Below, piece by piece: positions 31,031-37,617 of a stretch of DNA of 37,617 nt. The DNA lies in the NCBI RefSeq assembly GCF_023502395.1, contig NZ_JAMFMB010000034.1, positions 1-37,617 of the forward strand, given 5' to 3'. Position 1 is the first letter of the stretch, and the number at the start of each line of letters is the position of its first letter. This stretch comes from Ruegeria spongiae (GTDB lineage: Bacteria > Pseudomonadota > Alphaproteobacteria > Rhodobacterales > Rhodobacteraceae). A program made the position numbers and the translations under genes. The notes below the pieces were generated by a model. That model saw only the letters and a list, made by a program, of their open reading frames with translations, made no database searches and had not been told where the DNA came from.

Positions 31031-31804
31031 TCAGAAAACTCCGGGGAACGCACCGCCATCAAGCAACACATTCTGTCCGTTTATGTGATTGGAGGCACAC
31101 AGGAAGGCACATGTCCGCCCAAATTCCATTGGTTGACCAAACGCGCGCGTTGGAATGGAATCCAGCCATTCCTGACGTACATCTGCCAGTTTCCGGTTCT
31201 GCATTTCCGCCTGCGCATTCAGAACGTTGGACAGACGGTCTGTCTCGAACGGCCCTGGCAAAAGGTTGTTGATAGTGACGTTGTTTCTGGCAACCTCCCG
31301 AGCCAGACCGGCGATGAATCCGGTAAGACCTGCACGCGCGCCGTTGCTCAATCCCAGCACGGGAATCGGTGCTTTTACTGCAGAAGATGTAATGTTGATG
31401 ATGCGGCCAAAACGACGCTCAATCATTCCTGGCAGTGCCCGCTTGATTAGTGCAATCGGGCTGATCATGTTGGCCTGCAGTGCTTTTTGCCAGTCCTCGT
31501 CATCCCAATCGGTATATTGACCTGGTGGAGGACCATCGCAATTCGTTATCAATATATCCGGGTTTGACATTTTATCGAAAATTGCGGCTTGCCCCTCCTT
31601 CGAAGTTACATCCGCCGAAATCCACTCAGTCCCAACACCGCTTTCTTTTTCAATTGAAGACGCCGTTGATTTTAAACGCTCAGTGTTCCGGGCAACGATC
31701 AGAACCTGCGCCCCTTCACCTGCCAGAGCTTGAGCACATGCCAAGCCCAGGCCACGACTCGCCCCACAGACAATTGCTTTTTTGCCAGTCAATCCAAGAT
31801 CCAT
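31031..31804 (-). CDS. SDR-family protein with atypical active site
   Basis: A 257-residue short-chain dehydrogenase/reductase. The cofactor loop CGASRGLG is at residues 13-20 and the following Arg (VARN, about 38-40) suggests NADP preference. The catalytic Ser is kept (ITSSAV, 139-143), but the usual YxxxK is replaced by S153-N-G-A-R157, and the NAG motif reads NCDGPPPG. This SNxxR variant occurs in a recognisable subgroup of bacterial SDRs, so it is unlikely to be a sequencing error, but standard proton transfer through Tyr is not possible. Six nt separate it from the hydratase-like gene upstream. Confidence 0.9.
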   Translation of the reverse strand: MDLGLTGKKAIVCGASRGLGLACAQALAGEGAQVLIVARNTERLKSTASSIEKESGVGTEWISADVTSKEGQAAIFDKMSNPDILITNCDGPPPGQYTDWDDEDWQKALQANMISPIALIKRALPGMIERRFGRIINITSSAVKAPIPVLGLSNGARAGLTGFIAGLAREVARNNVTINNLLPGPFETDRLSNVLNAQAEMQNRKLADVRQEWLDSIPTRAFGQPMEFGRTCAFLCASNHINGQNVLLDGGAFPGVF

Positions 31805-31810
31805 GATGTT

Positions 31811-32572
31811 CTACCTGAATTCGATTTCCACCGCCCCGAATTGAGAGAACGCTGCACGCACAGTGTCCCCCTTGGTGATTGCGTATTGTTTGGTGAAAGA
31901 GCCCGACATAACCAGATCGCCTGGTTTTAGGACGTGACCATACTGACCCAGTTTTTCCGCAAGCCAGACGATAGAGTTTACAGGGGAACCAAGCACTTCG
32001 GCCCCAAGAGCGCATTCCTGCGAGATATCATTGACCGAGACTTCGACCTCAATCGCGGCCAAGTCAGTTTCGGCCGTCAACGGCAGGAACTCCCCGGTTG
32101 CAAATGCGCGTTGTTGCGCGTTTCCAGCGAAAGCCAGCGGAAGATCAGCGGCGAATACACCGCGTTTTTCCACCACTTCGATCGCCGGAGCCACGGCCTC
32201 TATCCCGGCTAACGCCTCATCGAAACTCAGCCTACCGGACATTTCACGCCCGATCCGCAGACAAAGCTCATTCTCAAAGCCCGGCGACATCAAGGCGTTA
32301 AAGTCCAGCGAACACGGGCTGCCGAGCTGCCCCTCATTCATCAGGTGGCCCAGACAGGGTTCCGGCACGCCTTGCTGTTCTTGCATCGCCTTGGATGTCA
32401 GGCCCACTTTCCAGCCCGCGTGGCATTCGCCTGCTGCAACTCTCTGCTTTAGCAATTCAAATTGCACATCATAGGACTGATCCAGGTTAAACTGTCTGGA
32501 CAGGCTATCCGGAAACATCGTGTTATCGACCAGTGCCTTGTAGATTTGGCTGGCAGCGTCTTCGACTCTCAT
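31811..32572 (-). CDS. 2-keto-4-pentenoate hydratase-like protein (MhpD/FAH superfamily)
   Basis: A 253-residue protein of the fumarylacetoacetate-hydrolase/MhpD superfamily. Motifs: GWKVGLTSKAMQ, a metal-binding Glu in FENELCLRIG, then EVVEKRG, and VNSIVWLAEKLGQYGHVLKPGDLVMSGSFT near the C-terminus, as in 2-oxopent-4-enoate hydratases and 2-oxo-acid decarboxylases of aromatic meta-cleavage pathways. No dioxygenase gene is nearby, so the true substrate is probably another 2-oxo acid. It lies 30 nt after the ABC ATPase and 6 nt before the SDR gene; it may act on the product of the aminotransferase (inference). Confidence 0.88.
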   Translation of the reverse strand: MRVEDAASQIYKALVDNTMFPDSLSRQFNLDQSYDVQFELLKQRVAAGECHAGWKVGLTSKAMQEQQGVPEPCLGHLMNEGQLGSPCSLDFNALMSPGFENELCLRIGREMSGRLSFDEALAGIEAVAPAIEVVEKRGVFAADLPLAFAGNAQQRAFATGEFLPLTAETDLAAIEVEVSVNDISQECALGAEVLGSPVNSIVWLAEKLGQYGHVLKPGDLVMSGSFTKQYAITKGDTVRAAFSQFGAVEIEFR

Positions 32573-32602
32573 AATAAATACCTTTCCTCGGTCACTGTCG
32601 CA

Positions 32603-33349
32603 TCAATGCGAAATAATCTGGTCCAGGAATTTTCGCGTCCTGTTGTGTTCGGGATTGGCAAAGAATGTTTCAGGTTCACCTGCTTCGACGATCTCGCCCT
32701 CGTCCATAAACACAATCCGATCTGCGACTGAACGGGCAAATCCCATCTCATGGGTCACGCAAATCATGGTCATTCCTTCACGGGCAAGTTCGGTCATTAC
32801 TTCCAGAACCTCGCTGATCATCTCGGGATCCAGGGCCGAGGTCGGCTCATCAAACAGCATCACCTTCGGGTTCATGCACAAGGCGCGGGCGATGGCCACA
32901 CGCTGTTGCTGCCCACCCGATAATTGTCCGGGAAACTTGTCAGCCTGTGCCGAAATCCCGACGCGTTCCAGCAATTTCATTCCTGTGTCTCGCGCCTCAG
33001 CCTTAGTTTTCTTGCGCACCATACGCTGAGCCATCATCAGGTTTTCGATGACTTTCATATGCGGAAACAGGTTGAAGGATTGGAACACCATGCCAACTTC
33101 TTGACGGATCAGGTTTCCGGTTTTCTCATCCGTGGTCATCATGTGGCCATTGACCGTGATGTCGCCTTCGTCGTGCTGTTCAAGCCCGTTTACACAGCGG
33201 ATCATTGTTGACTTGCCAGAACCGGACGGGCCGCACACCACGATTTTCTGGCCCTCTTCCACATCCAGATTGATGTTTCTCAAAGCGTGATATGTGCCGA
33301 AATATTTGTGAACACTTTTCAAAGAGATAATCGGGGGTTTACTTGGCAT
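32603..33349 (-). CDS. Polar amino acid ABC transporter ATPase (GlnQ/HisP type)
   Basis: A 248-residue ABC ATPase. Walker [10 protein letters not shown] is at residues 40-48, the Q-loop region [13 protein letters not shown] follows, the signature is LSGGQQQR, and Walker B is [15 protein letters not shown] with a later H in VTHEMGF. These features are typical of the polar-amino-acid group. The gene follows the second permease after 17 nt, so the cluster forms one complete importer. Confidence 0.94.
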   Translation of the reverse strand: MPSKPPIISLKSVHKYFGTYHALRNINLDVEEGQKIVVCGPSGSGKSTMIRCVNGLEQHDEGDITVNGHMMTTDEKTGNLIRQEVGMVFQSFNLFPHMKVIENLMMAQRMVRKKTKAEARDTGMKLLERVGISAQADKFPGQLSGGQQQRVAIARALCMNPKVMLFDEPTSALDPEMISEVLEVMTELAREGMTMICVTHEMGFARSVADRIVFMDEGEIVEAGEPETFFANPEHNRTRKFLDQIISH

Positions 33350-33366
33350 GTTTTGTTCCTTCGGGT

Positions 33367-34053
33367 TCAGTTCGCGTACCGGCTGATCCGACGCTCAAGA
33401 TGACGCACGCCGTTCTGGATGACCCAGGCCAAAACAAGGTAGATAATGGCTGCGGACAGGAAGATTTCGTAAGGGGCAAAGGTTTCAGCCACGATTTTGC
33501 GGGCCACGCCAGTCACATCGAAAATTGTGACCGTGCTGGCCAAAGCGGTCGCTTTCAGCACACTGATCATTTCGTTGCTATACGCTGGCAGGCTGAGTTT
33601 AAATGCAATCGGGGCCGTTACTTTGCGGAATGTCTGCGTGTAAGTCATTCCCAACGCTTTGGAGGCTTCAACCAGCCCTGAGTTCACGCCCAGAATACCA
33701 CCCCGGAAAATCTCGGCCGTGTAGGCGGCGACGTTGAGGGTTAGGGCAAACCATGCGCAAAAGAACGGTTCCCGGAAGAACGTCCACAACGGACCCGTCC
33801 GAATAAACTCAAGCTGCGGAAGCCCATAATAGATGATGAACAGCTGAACCAGAATAGGGGTGCCCCGGAAGAAGTAGATATAACCCATGACTGGCCAGGA
33901 CAGGTATTTTTTCGACGAGATACGCATCAGTACCAAGGCAATGGCAAGTGTCGTCCCGCAGGTCAGAGCCAACACATAAAGTCTGAGGGTAATCCAAAGC
34001 CCGTCCATCAAACGGGGCAGACTGTCGATAATCAAGGATCCATCAAAGGTCAT
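33367..34053 (-). CDS. Polar amino acid ABC transporter permease (HisM-like)
   Basis: A 228-residue permease with about five hydrophobic segments and the EAA-type coupling motif [23 protein letters not shown]. Additional family marks: [20 protein letters not shown] and [14 protein letters not shown]. Its start overlaps the end of the other permease gene (ATGA), so the two are produced together and form the heterodimeric pore. Confidence 0.93.
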   Translation of the reverse strand: MTFDGSLIIDSLPRLMDGLWITLRLYVLALTCGTTLAIALVLMRISSKKYLSWPVMGYIYFFRGTPILVQLFIIYYGLPQLEFIRTGPLWTFFREPFFCAWFALTLNVAAYTAEIFRGGILGVNSGLVEASKALGMTYTQTFRKVTAPIAFKLSLPAYSNEMISVLKATALASTVTIFDVTGVARKIVAETFAPYEIFLSAAIIYLVLAWVIQNGVRHLERRISRYAN

Positions 34054-34745
34054 CTCGCAGCCTCCAGATGGCGGTATGCGTATTTCTCAATGCACTTCAT
34101 TGTCACGACAATGACCGTCGACAGAGCGAGGAAGATGAATGCCACCGTAAGATACATTGTGAACGGTTTGTGGTTTACCGTCGTGGCCTGCTGCGCAGTA
34201 AAAAGTATCCCCTGTACACCGATCACAGACACAAGGGCCGTGTCCTTCAGCAGCGACAAAAGGTGGTTCCCAAATCCCGGAAGGGCCAAACGCCACATCA
34301 TCGGCAGCCTTAGCCTCCAGAAGACCTGAAAGCGGGTCAAACCCAATGCTTTTGCCGCCTCGACCAGTCCTTTGTCGATACCCAGAAAAGCGCCGCGAAA
34401 AGTTTCAGTGGCATAGGCTCCGATAACAAGGCTGATCGCGAACGCACCCGCCCAGAATGGGGGAATGTCCATAAACCGAATTTCGGGGTCCCAGGACCGT
34501 GCAATGTTCGTCAGCGTCACCGCCGAGCCAAAATAGACGATCAACAACAACAGAAACTCGGGAATGCCGCGACACAAGACTGTAAATCCATTGGCAATGC
34601 CCCGCGCAATGCGGCTGTTGGATAGTTTGGCGGTGGCACCAAGCAAACCCCAAACAATCACCATCAGCAGCGACACGAAAAAGAGCTGAATAATCACCAT
34701 GGCGCCGGCAAGGAACTCATCCGACCAGTTTATTATTTCTTGCAT
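34050..34745 (-). CDS. Polar amino acid ABC transporter permease (HisQ-like)
   Basis: A 231-residue permease with about five hydrophobic segments; GIPEFLLLLIVYFG corresponds to the RGTPxLVQL region, and the coupling motif is GLVEAAKALGLTRFQVFWRLRLP. It overlaps the next permease gene by ATGA. It follows the binding-protein gene after 118 nt that hold a strong hairpin. Confidence 0.93.
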   Translation of the reverse strand: MQEIINWSDEFLAGAMVIIQLFFVSLLMVIVWGLLGATAKLSNSRIARGIANGFTVLCRGIPEFLLLLIVYFGSAVTLTNIARSWDPEIRFMDIPPFWAGAFAISLVIGAYATETFRGAFLGIDKGLVEAAKALGLTRFQVFWRLRLPMMWRLALPGFGNHLLSLLKDTALVSVIGVQGILFTAQQATTVNHKPFTMYLTVAFIFLALSTVIVVTMKCIEKYAYRHLEAAR

Positions 34746-34814
34746 GGTATGCTTCCCAGAAATCCAGACGAGTATGCAGACAGTTACCTTCTACCATTCC
34801 TCGCGATTTATACA

Positions 34815-34842
34815 TTCTGCGCGGCAATAAAACCGCGCAGAA
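34815..34842 (-). terminator. Intercistronic hairpin after the amino-acid-binding-protein gene
   Basis: A perfect 10-bp stem (TTCTGCGCGG / CCGCGCAGAA) with an 8-nt loop, 21 nt after the stop of the binding-protein gene. No U-run follows on the transcribed strand. Its place between binding protein and permeases mirrors the two hairpins in the plus-strand operon. Confidence 0.7.
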
Positions 34843-34863
34843 CAGCGCTATCCGAATGGGGAG

Positions 34864-35661
34864 TCACTCCGGATAGATCGTGAAGGGGAAATAGCGCAGG
34901 CTGAATTCATCCAGTGTGCCATCTTCACGCATCGCGACCAGCGCCTCGTCAAGCCGGGCTTGAAGGTCTTCATTTCCCTTGCGCAGCGCGATGCCTGCAC
35001 CCGTACCAAAGTAATCTTGCTCATTGATAGCCGGGCTAACAAATTCGTAACCTTCAATGCCATCGGCGGCCAGAAAGCTAAGATGTGCTTTCATTGGATT
35101 CGTAAAGATCAGGTCCACACGACCATTCTGAAGGTCCAGATACATGGAATCCGGGCTGTCATAGCCAAGGATCTCTACTTTTGGCAGAAACGCATCGGTC
35201 CAGCGGTCATAGACAGAAGACCGCGGCAAGCCCAGGCGCAGACCTTCGAATGCTTCGACAATTGGCGTACCATCTTCATTGAACAGATTGTGGTTGGCAT
35301 CAGTTCGGCCAATGATCCGGCCTTCGGAAATTCTATAAGGTACTGAAAAGTCGAGTTTCTTCTGACGATCCGGTGTGATCGACATCGAAGCGACGATCAG
35401 ATCGAATTTCTCAGACAAGATTGCGGGGATTAACCCATCCCAGGCCTGACAAACAAACTCAATCTCGGCACCGATACGCTTGACGACTTCGTTGGCGACA
35501 TCAACGTCATACCCTGAAAGGTTGCCATCTGAATCCTTGAAGTTGAAAGGGAAATAGGTGCAGGTCGTTCCCACACGAATGGTCTCGGCTCGCGCGGCGG
35601 GCGCAATCAAGATGGCCAGGCTCATACCCGCGGCCAGGGCTATTCCAAAGATGCTTTTCAT
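34864..35661 (-). CDS. Polar amino acid ABC transporter periplasmic binding protein
   Basis: A 265-residue HisJ/ArgT-type binding protein. The start at ATG 35661 is chosen since GGAGGT lies 6 nt before it and a signal peptide follows (MKSIFGIALAAGMSLAILIA, cleavage after ARA); the longer in-frame version would begin inside the phosphatase gene region. Family marks: YFPFNFKDSDGNLSGYDVDVANEV, CQAWDGLIPAIL, DLIVASMSITPDRQKKLDFSVPY. This fits cationic or polar amino acids or opine-like ligands; the ligand is unknown. First transporter gene after the IMPase-like gene (62-nt gap). Confidence 0.92.
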   Translation of the reverse strand: MKSIFGIALAAGMSLAILIAPAARAETIRVGTTCTYFPFNFKDSDGNLSGYDVDVANEVVKRIGAEIEFVCQAWDGLIPAILSEKFDLIVASMSITPDRQKKLDFSVPYRISEGRIIGRTDANHNLFNEDGTPIVEAFEGLRLGLPRSSVYDRWTDAFLPKVEILGYDSPDSMYLDLQNGRVDLIFTNPMKAHLSFLAADGIEGYEFVSPAINEQDYFGTGAGIALRKGNEDLQARLDEALVAMREDGTLDEFSLRYFPFTIYPE

Positions 35662-35723
35662 TGTTACCTCCACTTGTTTTATTTGGTTTCGTTTACTGTC
35701 AGGGCCGACCAATTGGCCGGATT

Positions 35724-36539
35724 TCACGGATTTAGAAATTGCAGCACTTTTTCATGCAAAGCCGCATCACCGGTCGCCACGACACCGTCTGCGCGGTGCG
35801 TCATGTCTGGTACCAATCTGAACGGGCGGCCACGCCAATCAGTGATCTTGCCACCAGCGCCCTCGACGACCGGTACGAGTGCGCAAAAATCAAATGTGGC
35901 CAGATTGGCGCCTTCCAGGCAGATATCCATCAGCCCACGGGACAGGGAACCAAAAGCCGAGCAACCTGCGCCGTAAACCGTCCAGTCACACTGTTCACGT
36001 AACCTTTCAAAGCCAGATCGGGGGGCGGGCCCACGGAAGAATTCGCCACCACTAGCGGAAAGCACGCAATCGGATAGCCGCATGTCTTTTCTCGATGATA
36101 CAGGAACTCCGTTAAAGGACGTCACCTCTCCGGCGACACCAACATATCGCCAACCGGATACTGGCAACTCTATTACCCCAATTACAGGCTTTTGCCTGTG
36201 ACAGAGCGCAATCAAGCTGCCAAAGGTGGATGTCCCGGTTGCAAACGATTTGGTGCCATCTATCGGATCAACAACCCAAACCAGATCCCGGTCAAGATTA
36301 GTGCACCCAGTTTCCTCGCCCAGGATTCCGTGATCCGGGTAGGTCTCGCGGATCGCGCGCAACAATTCAGCCTCGACAGCTTCGTCCGCGGCTGTAACAG
36401 GTGATCCATCCCCCTTGTTCTGGAAGGCGGGAATATTCTGGAATTCATGATGCGCAATTGACCGGCTTAGATCAGCTAAATGTTGCGCAAACTCCGCAAA
36501 CTCATTTAGGTCGCTTTGTATTGCGGTTGTCACGCCCAC
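35724..36539 (-). CDS. Inositol monophosphatase-family phosphatase (HisN-like)
   Basis: A 271-residue metal-dependent phosphatase. Residues: KGDGSPVTAADEAVE (42-56), E75-E76 in LGEETG, D91-P-I-D-G-T96, and a late FDFCALVPVVEGAGG that corresponds to the WD.AA region, with Phe in place of Trp. This family includes inositol monophosphatases, histidinol-phosphatases and 3'-phosphoadenylate phosphatases; the DPIDGTKSFATG form with a following TFGSLIAL recalls HisN-type enzymes. The start is GTG at 36539 (or GTG at 36533, preceded by AGGTGG); no ATG is in range. It is the first gene of the operon that encodes the amino-acid transporter. Confidence 0.9.
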   Translation of the reverse strand: MGVTTAIQSDLNEFAEFAQHLADLSRSIAHHEFQNIPAFQNKGDGSPVTAADEAVEAELLRAIRETYPDHGILGEETGCTNLDRDLVWVVDPIDGTKSFATGTSTFGSLIALCHRQKPVIGVIELPVSGWRYVGVAGEVTSFNGVPVSSRKDMRLSDCVLSASGGEFFRGPAPRSGFERLREQCDWTVYGAGCSAFGSLSRGLMDICLEGANLATFDFCALVPVVEGAGGKITDWRGRPFRLVPDMTHRADGVVATGDAALHEKVLQFLNP

Positions 36540-36650
36540 CTGACCAACTCCAAGTTTGTCGTCATTGGTCAGATTGTGGGCAAAAGGGCAAAACTCAGCA
36601 AATTATTAATCCATCAAAAAATTGATTTAACCGCACCCGCTGCAGAATTT

Positions 36651-37592
36651 TTACTGTTCATACCATATTTTCAATACTTTAGCACGTTCTTGAAGGTTTT
36701 GCAGCTCATCAACCAACCAAGTTTTGAAGCTCATGAGTTTTGGCCAATCGCTGATCGACTTGCGACTGACCAAATAATATCCCCACTTCAGGCGCGATGT
36801 GACACCGAAGGGCGCAACCAGATTCCCGCGTTCAATTTCGTCGAGGCATAGAAATGTCCGGCCTATGGCAAGACCTTGCCCGGAAATAGCGGCCTGTAAC
36901 GCAAGATCCGTTCGATCAAATATTAGATGCTGTCCGCACCGGTTTGTGGATTGGATGTCAAGTTCGGGGAACTGGTCCTGCCAGTTGCAACCGCTGCCAT
37001 CTTCAAGCGCCATCCTGTCATCCAGCAGAGGTGCAACCTTGACCGCTTCCGACAATGGCCTTTCGCGCAATTCATGTGCTAACTCTGGCGAACAAACCGG
37101 AAAGACTGCTTCATAAGTCAGAAACTCAGAATGCAGCCCCGTTAGCGCCGACTTTGCGATGCGCAGGGAAACATCCGCATCAGCACCCAGCGGTTCGGTT
37201 TGATTGTCCTGAATCGTCACGTTGACGGTTATATCCGGGTTCTTCTTGTGAAACCCGCCCAGATGCGGGATCAACCATTTGGAGGCTATGGAACTGAGAA
37301 CTTCCACAGTCAAAACACCTTCATTTTGCAACTTCTGGACTTCAGCAAGCGCGACCTCAAGTTCATTGATGGCGCTTCTGGACGATTGAACCAGCATCTT
37401 GCCTTCTTTCGACAAAATGACCGAGCGGGTGGTGCGCTCTACAAGGCGTACTTTGAGGTCGCGTTCCAGCCTTACGATCTTCATACTGACTGCAGATTGA
37501 GAAACACCCAACTCATGTGCTGCGGCAGTAAAACTGCCGTGCCGGTCTATCGCTTCTAATGCCAGCAGAGTTCCAATGTGTTTTGCTATCAT
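36651..37592 (-). CDS. LysR-family transcriptional regulator
   Basis: A 313-residue LTTR. The winged helix-turn-helix is at residues ~8-65 (ALEAIDRHGSFTAAAHELGVSQSAVSMKIVRLERDL), followed by a linker helix and the two-lobed effector domain. It is transcribed in the same direction as the phosphatase/transporter operon, 111 nt upstream of it, so it could regulate that operon from nearby or be read through into it; LysR genes more often lie divergent from their targets. Only 25 bases remain between its start and the window edge, so its promoter is outside. Confidence 0.9.
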   Translation of the reverse strand: MIAKHIGTLLALEAIDRHGSFTAAAHELGVSQSAVSMKIVRLERDLKVRLVERTTRSVILSKEGKMLVQSSRSAINELEVALAEVQKLQNEGVLTVEVLSSIASKWLIPHLGGFHKKNPDITVNVTIQDNQTEPLGADADVSLRIAKSALTGLHSEFLTYEAVFPVCSPELAHELRERPLSEAVKVAPLLDDRMALEDGSGCNWQDQFPELDIQSTNRCGQHLIFDRTDLALQAAISGQGLAIGRTFLCLDEIERGNLVAPFGVTSRLKWGYYLVSRKSISDWPKLMSFKTWLVDELQNLQERAKVLKIWYEQ

Positions 37593-37617
37593 GATATCGT
37601 CATTTTGACCTACTCAT

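Noticed and set aside
32570-37592. Meta-cleavage pathway for aromatic compounds
   Set aside because: Only a hydratase-like gene is present; no dioxygenase, hydrolase, decarboxylase or aldolase of such a pathway lies nearby.

Overview
The window looks like accessory DNA, probably part of a plasmid, chromid or genomic island, from an alphaproteobacterium of the Rhodobacterales (Roseobacter group). The grounds are a truncated RepC C-terminus (the repABC plasmid type of alphaproteobacteria), the style of the ABC-transporter operons, a LuxR protein with a central PAS-like segment, and short intergenic repeats that recur here. The host assignment is inference; no rRNA or tRNA gene is present.

Layout. 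(1) 1-5.0 kb, plus strand: a short tyrosine recombinase, a LuxR-type regulator, a secreted DUF1036-like protein and a polytopic membrane protein. (2) 5.1-5.4 kb: a remnant of a Tn3-family transposase. (3) 5.5-14.7 kb, minus strand: the most interesting part, a seven-gene, tightly packed operon. In transcription order it encodes a calcineurin-like phosphoesterase with a C-terminal adaptor-like domain, a helical protein (GASH type), two different P-loop GTPases of the 'double-GTPase' kind, a GAP1-N1-type protein, a fusion of a TIR/deoxyribosyltransferase-like domain with TPRs and a second calcineurin-like phosphoesterase, and a three-helix membrane protein. I read this as a GTPase-centred biological-conflict (probable anti-phage) system. 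Its component domains have been named by comparative genomics, but I know of no experiments on this version. (4) 15.2-16.5 kb: an AAA/DUF4143 ATPase with 22-bp-period direct repeats in front of it. (5) 16.6-21.6 kb: a repC fragment cut by the left end of a complete Tn3-family transposon (44-bp inverted repeats, tnpA, res, tnpR, and an alpha/beta-hydrolase passenger gene).

(6) 22.1-37.6 kb: a transport and catabolism region. A plus-strand operon (ROK regulator, M20 peptidase/deacylase, two paralogous sugar-type binding proteins, permease, YhfX-like PLP enzyme, single-domain ABC ATPase) converges on a minus-strand operon (inositol-monophosphatase-like phosphatase, polar-amino-acid-type binding protein, two permeases, ATPase, 2-keto-4-pentenoate-hydratase-like protein, SDR with an atypical active site, class I/II aminotransferase), with a LysR regulator at the right edge. 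Together these genes could import and break down an amino-containing or N-acylated small molecule; the substrate cannot be read from sequence.

In this reading the left 21 kb is mobile and defence-type DNA built up by transposition and recombination, and the right 16 kb is ordinary accessory metabolism. Domain names were assigned by recognition of motifs, with no database search, and coordinates of short sites were read by eye.
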